Source: Caldicellulosiruptor saccharolyticus DSM 8903
Lineage (GTDB): Bacteria > Bacillota > Thermoanaerobacteria > Caldicellulosiruptorales > Caldicellulosiruptoraceae
Assembly: GCF_000016545.1 (NCBI RefSeq)
Contig: NC_009437.1
Location: 847,501 to 911,500, forward strand
Direction: 5' to 3'
Length of the DNA: 64,000 bases
Made by a program: the position numbers and the translations under genes. Position 1 is the first letter of the stretch. The number at the start of each line of letters is the position of its first letter. Shown here one piece after another: positions 44,408 to 53,488 of the stretch. The notes under the pieces were generated by a model. The model was not told the DNA's origin and made no database searches. It saw only the letters and a program-made list of their open reading frames with translations.

Positions 44408-45596
44408 CCTCTCCTTTTATTAAGATTTCATGCTTTTTCTTTAATATTTTCGAATGTATATATTTCCTGTTATATGGATTTATCACGATTGGAATAGATA
44501 TTCTCTTTAAAATCTCGATTCCTAAGTCTTGCAAAAAAGAAACTTTTTCAGGGTTAGATGTTGCAAGATTTATTTTCTTTATTCCAAAGAACCTTAAAAT
44601 ATGCAAAGCATCAAAGTAATCTCTCAAATCGTCGTCAAAGCCAAGTAGATTGTTTGCCTCATAGGTATCAAAGCCTTGCTCTTGAAGTGCGTAAGCTTTA
44701 ATCTTATTGGCAAATCCAATTCCTCTTCCTTCCTGGTCAAGGTAAATGAGCATGCAGTTTTTATTCTCTGCCATAAAATGCAAGAAAAATTCAAGCTGTT
44801 GGTGACAATCACACCTCAAACTGTGAAAAACATCTCCTGTTTTGCACGAAGAATGTATTCTAACATTTACAGGCTGGCTTGGGTTAAAAGTCTGGTTTAT
44901 CAGCACAGCATGTTCTTTTTGCGAAAAATAGTTTTTGAAAACAAAAATCTTAAACTTTCCATACTGTGTGGGAAGGTTTGCTTCAGCTTCTTTTTGGACT
45001 GTGGGCCGGTTTAATAAAATATATTTTTCAATCTCATCAATTGTGGTAATAGGTATTGAAAATCTCTTTGCTAAATTTTTTACATACTCTTTGTTATGGC
45101 TATCTCCTTTTTCGTCTAAGATTTCAATCATCACTGCAGCAGGAAAAAGCTCTGAGATTCTGCAAAGTTCAACAGCAGCTTCTGTATGACCTTTTCTTGC
45201 AAGAACACCTCCTTCATGAGCAACAACAGGATTTACATGCCCAGGAATTTTAAAGTCAGAAGCCGTTGCTTTTGGGTTTGCAAGTTCTTTGCTTGTTTTG
45301 CTTCTCTCGATAGCAGTTATACCTGTTTTTGTGTTTTTGTGGTCAACAGTAACTGTAAAGGTGCAGGTGTTTTGAGTATTGTAAGGAACGTATAAATTCA
45401 AGCGCCTTTGAATTTCTTTGTCTATGGCCACACAGAACATTCCTTTAGCGTGATTTAAAACAAAGCTTATTTTATCTGGTGTTGAAAACTGAGCAGGCAA
45501 AATTAAATCTGCCTCATCTTCACGGTTTTGGCTGTCAAATACTATTACAAACTTTCCACTTTTAAAGTTCTGTATTACATCTTTTAAATCATACAT
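44388..45596 (-). CDS. ribBA: Bifunctional DHBP synthase / GTP cyclohydrolase II
   Basis: ATG 45596 ([13 protein letters not shown]) is favoured over a GTG three codons upstream, because GAGGTGA lies just before it. The N-terminal half is DHBP synthase ([38 protein letters not shown]). The C-terminal half is GTP cyclohydrolase II with the zinc cysteines in [20 protein letters not shown] and the catalytic [16 protein letters not shown]. It supplies both branches of riboflavin synthesis from ribulose 5-phosphate and GTP. Confidence 0.96.
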   Translation of the reverse strand: MYDLKDVIQNFKSGKFVIVFDSQNREDEADLILPAQFSTPDKISFVLNHAKGMFCVAIDKEIQRRLNLYVPYNTQNTCTFTVTVDHKNTKTGITAIERSKTSKELANPKATASDFKIPGHVNPVVAHEGGVLARKGHTEAAVELCRISELFPAAVMIEILDEKGDSHNKEYVKNLAKRFSIPITTIDEIEKYILLNRPTVQKEAEANLPTQYGKFKIFVFKNYFSQKEHAVLINQTFNPSQPVNVRIHSSCKTGDVFHSLRCDCHQQLEFFLHFMAENKNCMLIYLDQEGRGIGFANKIKAYALQEQGFDTYEANNLLGFDDDLRDYFDALHILRFFGIKKINLATSNPEKVSFLQDLGIEILKRISIPIVINPYNRKYIHSKILKKKHEILIKGEDGFENF

Positions 45597-45601
45597 GTCT
45601 A

Positions 45602-46180
45602 TCACCTCAAATTCTCCTTTACAATCTTTGCAATGTAGTCAAATTCAATGTTTACCCAGCTACCTACCTTTTTGTACTTCAAGGTAGTATTTTCGATAGT
45701 GTGTGGAATCAAAGATATTGTAAAGTATGTGTCAAAGACATCTACAACTGTAAGAGAAATACCATCAATTGCAACAGAACCTTTTCTGATAACAAGGCCT
45801 TTAAAATCTTCAGATGGTTTTATTCCAATTATTCTACTTTTTCCCCGAATTTTTTGCATGCAGATTGTGCCAATACAGTCAACATGACCAAGGACAATGT
45901 GACCGCCAATTCTGTCTCCCATCTTCAAAGCAGGCTGCAGGTTTACAGGCATCCCCTCTTTTAAAAATTTAAGCGTGGTCCTTTCAATTGTTTCAGGTGA
46001 CAGGTCAAAGTCAAATTTGCCACTCGAGATATTTGTAACAGTCAGGCACACACCATCAACTGCTATGCTGTCACCAATTTTTGCATCTATCTTTTTCACT
46101 TCTATACTCAGCTTTACAATATCTTCAATTTTTCTCATTAGAACAACCCTGCTAACCTCTTCAACAATGCCGCTAAACAT
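45602..46180 (-). CDS. ribE: Riboflavin synthase, alpha chain
   Basis: The protein begins with the family hallmark MFSGIVEE. It contains two related beta-barrel lumazine-binding halves, with GDSIAVDGVCLTVTNI in the first and KGSVAIDGISLTVVDV in the second, plus GHIVLGHVDCIGTI. It dismutates two lumazines to riboflavin. At 192 residues it is slightly shorter than common homologues. Start ATG 46180 overlaps the end of ribD by eight bases behind GGAGAAA. Confidence 0.95.
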   Translation of the reverse strand: MFSGIVEEVSRVVLMRKIEDIVKLSIEVKKIDAKIGDSIAVDGVCLTVTNISSGKFDFDLSPETIERTTLKFLKEGMPVNLQPALKMGDRIGGHIVLGHVDCIGTICMQKIRGKSRIIGIKPSEDFKGLVIRKGSVAIDGISLTVVDVFDTYFTISLIPHTIENTTLKYKKVGSWVNIEFDYIAKIVKENLR

Positions 46181-47288
46181 AACTTATTTCTCCTTCAATA
46201 ATAGTTGAGTTTTTAAATGTTGTAACTTTTGTATTTGCAAGCTTTGGGAAAAACTGTTCAAAGCCTTCTGCACCAACTACACCTTTTGTGTTCTGTCCAC
46301 CTATGAAAACATTGAATATCAATGAATACCAGTAATCTGCAATTCTTTGCTTCAAAAGAGAAAAATTAAGAAAGCTTCCTCCCTCAACAAGTACTGATAC
46401 TATCTTTTGCTGTGCAAGTTTTGAAAGTGCATCTAAAAGGTCAAGATGGCCATCTTCTGATGACTTTGCAAAGATAATTTTTATTCCTTTTTGAGAAAGA
46501 AATTCTATTTTTTGAGTATCATTTACATTTTCGCTGCACACAGTGTAGGTAGAATATTCATCAGAAGTTTTTACAATATTGGATTCAAGAGGAATTCGAA
46601 GCTTTGAATCAAGCACAACTCTTATGGGCTGTCTTACAATCTGGCCATACCTTGCATTTAAAATTGGGTTATCTGAAATTACAGTATTTACAGAAACCAT
46701 TGTTGCCATATATTTTTGCCGAAGACTGTGTACAAAGACGTTTTCATCTTCTGTGTTAAATATAAATCTTTCACCTGACGGTTTTGCAATTTTGCCGTCA
46801 ATACTCTGGGCAACTTTTATAGCGATATAAGGAATGCCTGTCTTCATATATTTAAAAAATTCTTTGTTTACACTTTCTGCTTCTTTTTCTAAAATGCCCT
46901 CTACAACTTTAATTCCGTGCTGTTTTAAAATTTGTATGCCCTTGCCATTGACAAGAGGATTTGGGTCTTTAGTAGCAACCACAACTTTTTTAATGCCACT
47001 TTTTATAATTGCGTCTGTACAAGGTGGCTGTTTACCAAAATGACAACAGGGTTCTAAAGAGACATACATTGTTGAGTTTTTGAGACTATGGCCATTTTTT
47101 ATTGCATCCTCGATTGCTAAAACTTCAGCATGTTTTTCACCATACTTTTGGTGATATCCCTTTCCGATTATTGTTCCGTTTTTTACAATCACGGATCCAA
47201 CTCTTGGGTTTGGCAGCACCAAAGGAGAAGCTTTCTTTGCCAGCTCAAGTGCTATGTGCATGTAATAGCTGTGCGATAGGCACTTCAA
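46173..47288 (-). CDS. ribD: Riboflavin-specific deaminase/reductase
   Basis: The start is best placed at TTG 47288, seven bases after GGGGAGG. It keeps the conserved SYYMHIALELAKKA helix, which a later ATG would truncate. The deaminase domain has HAEVLAIEDAI and the zinc motif EPCCHFGKQPPCTDA. The reductase domain starts near residue 150 (AIKVAQSIDGKIA) and ends with VLVEGGSFLNFSLL. It carries out the second and third steps of the pathway. It is the first gene of the operon and lies behind the FMN riboswitch. Confidence 0.94.
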   Translation of the reverse strand: MKCLSHSYYMHIALELAKKASPLVLPNPRVGSVIVKNGTIIGKGYHQKYGEKHAEVLAIEDAIKNGHSLKNSTMYVSLEPCCHFGKQPPCTDAIIKSGIKKVVVATKDPNPLVNGKGIQILKQHGIKVVEGILEKEAESVNKEFFKYMKTGIPYIAIKVAQSIDGKIAKPSGERFIFNTEDENVFVHSLRQKYMATMVSVNTVISDNPILNARYGQIVRQPIRVVLDSKLRIPLESNIVKTSDEYSTYTVCSENVNDTQKIEFLSQKGIKIIFAKSSEDGHLDLLDALSKLAQQKIVSVLVEGGSFLNFSLLKQRIADYWYSLIFNVFIGGQNTKGVVGAEGFEQFFPKLANTKVTTFKNSTIIEGEISYV

Positions 47289-47330
47289 TAATATCCTCCC
47301 CTCCAACGAAAATTGATACACAAAAAATTA

Positions 47331-47364
47331 AAGCCTCGAAAGTGCTTTTCCACCTTCGAGGCTT
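47331..47364 (-). terminator. Riboswitch-controlled terminator of the riboflavin operon
   Basis: On the minus strand AAGCCTCGAA pairs with TTCGAGGCTT, and a TAATTTTTTG tract follows just before ribD. A preceding hairpin, GATGTGTAAG with CTTATACATC (47410-47381 region), lies between it and the aptamer as part of the expression platform. Confidence 0.85.
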
Positions 47365-47410
47365 GCAATCTTTTACAAGATGTATAAGAAAATCATCCTT
47401 ACACATCCAT

Positions 47411-47533
47411 TCCTTCTCCCATCCGGACTGTAACCGTTGGCACCGGAATTCCACCGGTTCTGCAAAAGCCAGAAAGGCTTTTGCTCGCGGGCTTTTACCG
47501 CCAGTGGGGAATTTCACCCCGCCCCGAAGGATG
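47411..47533 (-). promoter_or_regulatory. FMN riboswitch (RFN element)
   Basis: The conserved RFN core is complete on the minus strand. It reads TTCGGGGCGGGGTGAAATTC, then CACTGGCGGTAAAAGCCCGCGAGC, seen here as consecutive blocks, then a variable hairpin. AACCGGTGGAATTCCGGTGC, CAACGGTTACAGTCCGGATG and GGAGAAGG close it. It senses FMN and controls the terminator before ribD, shutting the operon at high FMN. Confidence 0.96.
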
Positions 47534-47570
47534 GACATTGAACAGAGATTTATGTTCAATTTTACATTTC

Positions 47571-47599
47571 ATTATATTCGTAAATTTACGAAATTTCAA
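47571..47599 (-). promoter_or_regulatory. Riboflavin operon promoter with palindromic spacer
   Basis: On the minus strand, TTGAAA (47599-47594) and TATAAT (47576-47571) are 17 bases apart. The spacer is almost entirely a perfect 16-bp palindrome, TTCGTAAATTTACGAA (47577-47592). Confidence 0.7.
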
Positions 47600-47678
47600 T
47601 AGCAAAATTTACCTTATCCAAACTTTGTAGACTACAGCAAGGCTTAAGACCAATAATGGAACGCCAAAATATATTATC

Positions 47679-47972
47679 TCAAAATTTCTTGCTTGTAATT
47701 CCTACAATCAAAAACACAATAATACTCAAAATTATACCAAAAGCTAAAAATAGCCCTAAAAATTTTTTAAAATTTTTCGCAGACTTTGTTCCAAAAACAA
47801 AGGGGAAAAGAATAAACTCTACAATTAAAATCAAAAATACACCAAGAACAATTGTTCCAACTATATAAAAAGCATTTTTTTCAAGAATTGAACTGATTAC
47901 AGAGCCAATAGTAGCTAATATAACAAGTATGTAAAAGAAAATCCTATAAATTCTCAACAATTTTTCATTCAT
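47679..47972 (-). CDS. Small membrane protein, 97 aa
   Basis: ATG 47972 (MNEKLLRIYRIFFYILVILA) follows GGAGG by 11 bases. Three hydrophobic helices are visible, with a lysine-rich loop FGTKSAKNFKKF between the second and third. No known family. It lies directly after the start-less fragment at 48000, on the same strand as the DUF4176 gene. Confidence 0.65.
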   Translation of the reverse strand: MNEKLLRIYRIFFYILVILATIGSVISSILEKNAFYIVGTIVLGVFLILIVEFILFPFVFGTKSAKNFKKFLGLFLAFGIILSIIVFLIVGITSKKF

Positions 47973-47999
47973 TTTACAGTTTTCCTCCAAAGAACTTTA

Positions 48000-48184
48000 T
48001 TACCATCTAATATTTATGAAAACTCCAGCACCTACTTTAGCAGCAAGCCCGCCACCTATTGATATTCCGCTTGATAAAAATTTAAGTTTACCTTCTGCTC
48101 CCCACGCACCAGCATAACCTTTTCCACCAACTTCGACAGTAATGCCACCAATACTAAACCCAAAACTTTGTCTATCTCCCCTTA
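48000..48184 (-). pseudogene. C-terminal fragment of a glycine-rich protein without a start codon
   Basis: A minus-strand open frame reads FGFSIGGITVEVGGKGYAGA and then WGAEGKLKFLSSGISIGGGL and AAKVGAGVFINIRW before a TAA at 48000. It has no ATG, GTG or TTG with a ribosome site, and meets a stop about 24 bases upstream of its first clear residues. The glycine- and valine-rich C terminus resembles ends of large secreted effectors, so it looks like a truncated gene. It directly follows the DUF4176 gene. Confidence 0.45.
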
Positions 48185-48433
48185 TTTTAGCATTTTTCTC
48201 ATTTCAAATTCAAGTTCATTCTCGTAACCTTTGAATAGTACTTTATCAATGTCTTCCTTGTTAAAGAAAATGTTGTAATCAGCCGAAAAGTTTCCCTCAA
48301 GATAAAAACAAGCAACATAATCAAATTCATGACCCGTTCGTGAATTGAACTGTTTTCGACCATAAATCATTAATGGTTTATTTCCACCTTTTAGAACGAC
48401 TACACTTCCAATTGGAAGCCATTCGCTTTCCAT
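48182..48433 (-). CDS. DUF4176-family protein
   Basis: ATG 48433 (MESEWLPIGSVVVLKGGNKP) has GGAGGTG upstream; an alternative start ten codons earlier is less likely. LPIGSVVVLKGGNKPLMIYGR followed by EFDYVACFYLEGN is the DUF4176 signature. Members are found in type VII secretion and LXG/polymorphic-toxin loci of Bacillota, with unknown function. No WXG100, EssC or LXG gene lies in the window, so it may be a leftover or part of a remote locus. Confidence 0.75.
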   Translation of the reverse strand: MESEWLPIGSVVVLKGGNKPLMIYGRKQFNSRTGHEFDYVACFYLEGNFSADYNIFFNKEDIDKVLFKGYENELEFEMRKMLK

Positions 48434-48665
48434 CTTAATCACCTCCATAACCTTTATTTCCACTTTATCAAAGAAAGAAACATCAATGGATGTTTTAGTA
48501 ATATATAGTTAAAAATTAAAATACCCTAACTTGCTATTTTTAAAAATTTTGTTGATAAACCAACTACCAATGTGATAAAGTATATAACAAAGAGAAATCG
48601 AAATCGGTTACAATATCTGATGTTTATAAAGATGAGAAAACAAAGAGAATTAGGAGGTGAAATTT

Positions 48666-49652
48666 TTGCCATCAATTGAAGATGTTGCAAAAAGGGCTGG
48701 TGTGTCAAAAGCCACAGTTTCAAGGGTTTTGAACAACAGTGCAAATGTATCAGAAAAAAAGAGAAAGGCTGTGCTTGATGCAATAAAGGCTTTGAACTAT
48801 ACTCCAAACGTCACTGCAAAGAACTTGGCAAAGAGAAAAACTGAAACTGTGGGAATCATAATCCAGTCGCTGAGCGGTTGGTTTTACGGTGAGGTGGTTG
48901 ACCTTCTTAACAATTACATATCAAAACGAGGTTATGGTGCAATATTTTGCCAAATTTCAGACAATATAGACTATTTTAAATTTCTTGTCGGCAGGGTTGA
49001 TGGAATAATTGTGTTTGGATACAAAACCATTAACAGAGAGTCACTGAGGCTTTTAAAAGCTAACAATGTGCCAGTGGTACTTGCAGAGAATAACACCGAA
49101 TATTCAGATGTGCCGCGGATAAATGTAAACAACTTCCAAGGTGGATACATGGCAGCAAAGTACTTAATAGACAAAGGTTGTAAAAAGATTGCTCATATTT
49201 TAGGCCCCTCAGATTCTTTTGAAAGCCTTGCAAGGTTTGAAGGATATAAAGCAGCCTTGAGTGATGCTGGAATTGAATTTGATGGAAGACTTTGCATTGA
49301 AGGAGATTTTATGTTTCAAAAGGCATATGAGAATATAAAAAAGCTTGTCCAAACACAACAGATTGATGGCATATTTGCAGCAAATGATGTAATGGCATAT
49401 GCAAGCATATATGCTTTAAATGAGATGGACATTAAGGTTCCCCAGCAAATCAAAGTTGTGGGTTTTGACGATGTAGATATATTTGGGTTGAGACTTAGCA
49501 AGATGCCAAAGCTCACAACAGTTCGTCAACCAATTGATTTAATGGTCAAAACTGCCTGTGATATTCTTTTTGACAAAATAAATAACCCTGAGAAAAAATT
49601 TGAAAGCGAGTATGTATTGGATACTCAGCTGGTTGTGAGAGAGTCTGCTTAA
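48666..49652 (+). CDS. LacI-family transcriptional regulator
   Basis: Start is TTG 48666, eight to nine bases after AGGAGG; the GTG at 48657 overlaps that site. The N-terminal HTH PSIEDVAKRAGVSKATVSRV is followed by the hinge helix SEKKRKAVLDAIKALNYTPN. A periplasmic-binding-like sensor domain runs to the end, with DGIFAANDVMAYA and VVGFDDVDIFGL. It sits 35 bases before xylulokinase on the same strand and is probably its local, sugar-responsive regulator; the effector is inferred only. Confidence 0.9.
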   Translation: MPSIEDVAKRAGVSKATVSRVLNNSANVSEKKRKAVLDAIKALNYTPNVTAKNLAKRKTETVGIIIQSLSGWFYGEVVDLLNNYISKRGYGAIFCQISDNIDYFKFLVGRVDGIIVFGYKTINRESLRLLKANNVPVVLAENNTEYSDVPRINVNNFQGGYMAAKYLIDKGCKKIAHILGPSDSFESLARFEGYKAALSDAGIEFDGRLCIEGDFMFQKAYENIKKLVQTQQIDGIFAANDVMAYASIYALNEMDIKVPQQIKVVGFDDVDIFGLRLSKMPKLTTVRQPIDLMVKTACDILFDKINNPEKKFESEYVLDTQLVVRESA

Positions 49653-49687
49653 AAAGAAATTATTTTGGAAAGGGGAGGTTGTTCAAA

Positions 49688-51196
49688 ATGTACTTTATTG
49701 GAATTGATGTCGGAACATCAGGTACGAAGACCATTTTGACGGATTCAAAAGGGAACATCTTAGCTACAGCTACTTTTGAGTATCCTCTTTACCAGCCTCA
49801 GATTAGTTGGGCTGAGCAAAACCCTGAAGACTGGTGGGATGCAAGTGTTAAAGGAATTAAAGCTGTGCTTGAAAAGTCCAAGGTAAACCCCAAGGAAGTC
49901 AAAGCTGTGGGACTTACCGGGCAGATGCACGGGCTTGTGATGCTTGACAAGAACTACAACGTCATAAGACCATCAATCATTTGGTGTGACCAGAGGACAG
50001 CAAAAGAATGTGATGAGATAACAGAAAGAGTTGGTAGGCAGAGGCTTATTGAGATAACAGCAAACCCTGCTTTAACAGGTTTTACTGCTTCTAAGATATT
50101 GTGGGTAAGAAACAATGAACCACAAAACTATGAAAAGGTTTATAAGATTTTATTGCCAAAGGACTATATAAGATTTAAGCTCACAGGCGAATTTGCAACA
50201 GATGTATCTGATGCTTCTGGTATGCAGCTTTTAGATATCAAAAATAGGTGCTGGTCTGATGAGGTGTTGCAAAAACTTGAAATAGACAAAGAACTCTTAG
50301 GTAGAGTGTATGAATCACCAGAGGTAACAGGGACGATATCAGAAGAAGCAAGCAAAATAACAGGTCTTGCGAAAGGAACACTTGTTGTTGCAGGTGGAGG
50401 AGACCAGGCAGCAGGTGCTGTTGGAAATGGAATTGTAAGAACAGGTGTTGTATCGTCAACAATTGGTTCATCCGGTGTTGTTTTCGCACACTTAGATGAC
50501 TTTAGAATTGACCCTGAGGGTAGAGTTCATACGTTTTGTCATGCTGTGCCCGGCAAGTGGCATGTTATGGGCGTGACGCAGGGTGCAGGGCTTTCTTTAA
50601 AGTGGTTTAGAGACAACTTTGCTCACATCGAAAAGGCTGCATTTGAGTTTATTGACAAAGACCCATACATCTTGATGGACCAAGAAGCAGAGCTTGCAAA
50701 CCCAGGAGCAGATGGACTTGTGTTTTTACCATACCTTATGGGAGAGAGAACACCAATCTTAGATCCCTTTGCAAAAGGGATTTTCTTTGGGATAACAGCA
50801 AAGCATACAAGAAGAGAATTTATAAGAGCTGTTATGGAAGGAGTTGTATTTTCTCTTAAAAACTGTCTTGACATCTTGGTTGAGATGGGGATTGAGATAA
50901 AAGAAATAAGAGTCTCTGGCGGTGGTGCAAAGAGCAAACTCTGGAGACAGATGCAGGCAGACATATTTGAGATGGATGTATGGACGTTAAATTCCAAAGA
51001 AGGTCCTGCATTTGGTGCGGCTATCTTGGCAGCTGTTGGAGCAGGAGAGTATGCTTCAGTCGAAGAAGCGTGTGATGCGATGATTCAAAAAGTAGATGTA
51101 TGCAGGCCTAATAAAGAATTGTTTGATATTTACAGAAAGACTTATAAGCTATACAATAGTATATATCCGCGAATAAAGGATTTGTTTAGGCAATAA
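49688..51196 (+). CDS. xylB: Xylulokinase
   Basis: ATG 49688 follows AGGGGAGG at nine bases. The 502-residue FGGY kinase has GIDVGTSGTKTILTD, the substrate loop GLTGQMHGLVMLD, IIWCDQRT, and ATDVSDASGMQLLD. The C-terminal RVSGGGAKSKLWRQMQADIF signature completes it. It phosphorylates D-xylulose after xylose isomerisation, feeding the pentose phosphate pathway. Xylose isomerase is not in the window. It ends at a short terminator. Confidence 0.94.
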   Translation: MYFIGIDVGTSGTKTILTDSKGNILATATFEYPLYQPQISWAEQNPEDWWDASVKGIKAVLEKSKVNPKEVKAVGLTGQMHGLVMLDKNYNVIRPSIIWCDQRTAKECDEITERVGRQRLIEITANPALTGFTASKILWVRNNEPQNYEKVYKILLPKDYIRFKLTGEFATDVSDASGMQLLDIKNRCWSDEVLQKLEIDKELLGRVYESPEVTGTISEEASKITGLAKGTLVVAGGGDQAAGAVGNGIVRTGVVSSTIGSSGVVFAHLDDFRIDPEGRVHTFCHAVPGKWHVMGVTQGAGLSLKWFRDNFAHIEKAAFEFIDKDPYILMDQEAELANPGADGLVFLPYLMGERTPILDPFAKGIFFGITAKHTRREFIRAVMEGVVFSLKNCLDILVEMGIEIKEIRVSGGGAKSKLWRQMQADIFEMDVWTLNSKEGPAFGAAILAAVGAGEYASVEEACDAMIQKVDVCRPNKELFDIYRKTYKLYNSIYPRIKDLFRQ

Positions 51197-51237
51197 ATTC
51201 ACTAGAAGCAGCTGAACTTGGTATATAATTCAAAAAA

Positions 51238-51256
51238 AGGGGGCTATAAGCCCTCT
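51238..51256 (+). terminator. Intrinsic terminator after xylB
   Basis: AGGGGGCT pairs with AGCCCTCT (one G-T wobble) around a three-base loop, and a T run follows. Confidence 0.75.
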
Positions 51257-51339
51257 TTTTTTGCTATTTTTCTTAAAGGAGTTTTACGAAGTTTGTCGAA
51301 ATAAATAGTTATGTGAGTTTTTTGACAGGAGGATTGAAA

Positions 51340-52830
51340 TTGAAGACACAAAAGAAATTATTAAGACGATCTTTTGAATTTTTAGTAATTCTTCTCATCT
51401 GTTTTCCTTTGGGTATTCAAATTAGTAAACTCTTTTGGAAGCTAAAAAATCCCCTATTTGAATATCTTCAACTTGCAAGTCTTTCTTTTGCCGTATTTTT
51501 CTTTTCTATTTTCTATGTACTCAGATACAGTGCTGTTTTAAAACGATATCGACTCTCTGAGAAAAAGCAAAAACTCATTATTAACAAATTAAAGGAAGAA
51601 AAAGAAACTATTGAAAAGGGGTATATTAACAGTATTCAGATGAACAAGGAAATGACAAGTATTGTAAAAAGACTAATTGATACCCAAAGAGTACTCAAAC
51701 AAAAAAATGAGTGGCTAAGAAGCTTTTTTGAGCTTACAACAGAGATTTTGAGCCTTTCAGATGCCTATGAAGTAATCAAACTACTGGGTAGTTTTGAAAG
51801 TAAGAACTTAGGATTTTTGAGAATTAGTGTATATTTCAATAATCAAGACAATGTATTTAAACATTTGTGTTATTTCGGGAAAAAAGACCCTGATGAAGAT
51901 TTGCTGCTAAAAAAGGCAAGAGAAGATGTCAATATTGCTTACAAAATGGAGCAAAGGGATAATCTTCTTAAAATAGCTGTTCCAATGATATCAGAAGAGA
52001 AGTGTGAAGGCGTTTGCTTTTTTACCATTAGATGTGACTTTTTAGAAAAGGAAGATATAAGTTATTACATAAGTATATGCAATTTCATAACAATAGCAAT
52101 CAAAAATTCAATTTACTATTCAAATCTAAAGAAGCAGAAATTAGAGATTGAGGATTTGTATGAGAAAAGTACATATGTTAACGAAAAATTAAAAGAGACT
52201 ATCGAGGAGCTAAATAAGTCAAAGGTTGAGTTGGAAAAGAAAAATGCTGAGATAGAGAGATTTTTTTATGAAATAATCCTTTGTCTGTCAAAGGCAATTG
52301 AGTACAAGGATTTGTATACAAAAGGACATTGTGAACGGGTACAATCTATTGCTTTAAAGATTGCAGATGAGCTTGGACTTTCTGAGGATGAGAAAGATGT
52401 TTTAAAGGTTGCCTGTCTTCTTCATGATATCGGTAAGATTGGTATCAAGGAGGAGATATTAAATAAAAAAGAGCCTTTATTACCTCAAGAGTATGAGGAA
52501 ATAAAAAAACATCCGTTAATCGGATACAACATACTAAAGGATTTAGACTTTATGGAGAGAATACAAAAAGTTATCTTGCAGCATCATGAAAGGGTGGATG
52601 GCAAAGGTTATCCGTATGGCTTGAAAGACGATGAGATTGATTTGTTGGCAAGAATAATTTCTGTTGCAGACGCATATGATGCTATGACATCAGACAGGCC
52701 TTATCGCAGAGCTTTTACTAAGGATGAGGCTTTGAAGGAACTTCAAAGATGTGCAGGAAGCCAGTTTGATAAAAATATTGTAGAAAAACTTCTTAGTTTG
52801 GCACAAAAAGGAATGGTGATGTTTTTATAG
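51340..52830 (+). CDS. Membrane HD-GYP phosphodiesterase with GAF-like sensor
   Basis: Start is likely TTG 51340, seven bases after GGAGG; a GTG at 51313 lies before that ribosome site. Two N-terminal membrane helices lead to a coiled coil (~70-130). A GAF-like domain (~130-270), a second coiled coil and a C-terminal HD-GYP domain follow. HD motif: LLHDIGKIG. GYP motif: HHERVDGKGYPYGL. ISVADAYDAMTSDRPYR completes the signature. It should degrade c-di-GMP to pGpG or GMP, opposing the GGDEF enzyme at 3.4-5.1 kb. The ANTAR gene starts 61 bases later. Confidence 0.92.
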   Translation: MKTQKKLLRRSFEFLVILLICFPLGIQISKLFWKLKNPLFEYLQLASLSFAVFFFSIFYVLRYSAVLKRYRLSEKKQKLIINKLKEEKETIEKGYINSIQMNKEMTSIVKRLIDTQRVLKQKNEWLRSFFELTTEILSLSDAYEVIKLLGSFESKNLGFLRISVYFNNQDNVFKHLCYFGKKDPDEDLLLKKAREDVNIAYKMEQRDNLLKIAVPMISEEKCEGVCFFTIRCDFLEKEDISYYISICNFITIAIKNSIYYSNLKKQKLEIEDLYEKSTYVNEKLKETIEELNKSKVELEKKNAEIERFFYEIILCLSKAIEYKDLYTKGHCERVQSIALKIADELGLSEDEKDVLKVACLLHDIGKIGIKEEILNKKEPLLPQEYEEIKKHPLIGYNILKDLDFMERIQKVILQHHERVDGKGYPYGLKDDEIDLLARIISVADAYDAMTSDRPYRRAFTKDEALKELQRCAGSQFDKNIVEKLLSLAQKGMVMFL

Positions 52831-52891
52831 AAAAAAGATATAAGGTGTGTTAAAATTATTTAATATAATATTCGATGGGGTATGACAAAAA

Positions 52892-53476
52892 ATGTATAAA
52901 GTAATCTTGGCCATAAGAAATAAAAAGCTATTTGCCACTGTTAAAAGTTCTTTAATAGAAAATGGATACTCTATCGCAGATACAGCTTCTGATTTTTCTG
53001 ACTGTCTCAGAAAGATAAGGGTGTTAAAACCTGATGTAGTAATTATGGAATATGGATTTAGTATAGGAAGTATGGTTGAGATAATAGATATTCTTAAAAA
53101 TGACAAAATATGCCCTGTTGTAATTCTTGCAAACCAGGCACAAAAGTCTAACATAGAGAGTGTTATTTTAGAGGATGATGAATTTAATGTATTTTTATAC
53201 AGTCCATTTAACAAATGGGCTTTTATTTCTTTTGTTGAGATGGTGGTTAGAAATTGGTCAAGATTAAGAAAATTGGAAGAACACATAAAAAAACTGCAGG
53301 ATGATTTAGAGACAAGAAAACTTGTTGAAAGAGCAAAAGGAATCTTGATGAAAGAGCTAAAGCTTGATGAGGAGCTTGCAATGAGAAAACTTCAAAAACT
53401 CAGCATGGACCACCAAATGCCTATTAAAGAAGTTGCAAGAAGAATCATAGAATGGAAGATGAACAATAAACAGTAG
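52892..53476 (+). CDS. ANTAR RNA-binding regulator with degenerate receiver domain
   Basis: The 194-residue protein has an N-terminal response-regulator-like domain and a C-terminal ANTAR domain (KLVERAKGILMKELKLDEEL, then AMRKLQKLSMDHQMPIKEVA). The receiver is unusual. The phospho-acceptor position is Glu53 in VVIMEYGF, the N-terminal acidic pair is replaced by AIRN, and the KPF lysine is lost (YSPF). It therefore cannot be switched by normal phosphorylation. ANTAR proteins act as antiterminators that bind paired hexaloop hairpins in leader RNAs. The likely start is ATG 52892 with GATGGGG upstream. Confidence 0.88.
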   Translation: MYKVILAIRNKKLFATVKSSLIENGYSIADTASDFSDCLRKIRVLKPDVVIMEYGFSIGSMVEIIDILKNDKICPVVILANQAQKSNIESVILEDDEFNVFLYSPFNKWAFISFVEMVVRNWSRLRKLEEHIKKLQDDLETRKLVERAKGILMKELKLDEELAMRKLQKLSMDHQMPIKEVARRIIEWKMNNKQ

Positions 53477-53488
53477 AGGTTTTTGAAA

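Noticed and set aside
47245-47559. Reading frames across the FMN riboswitch on both strands
   Set aside because: The region is fully explained by the aptamer, expression platform and terminator.
51264-51300. Sigma-D-like promoter (TAAA...GTCGAAAT) before the HD-GYP gene
   Set aside because: The spacing is 17 instead of about 15 and the -10 element is poor.
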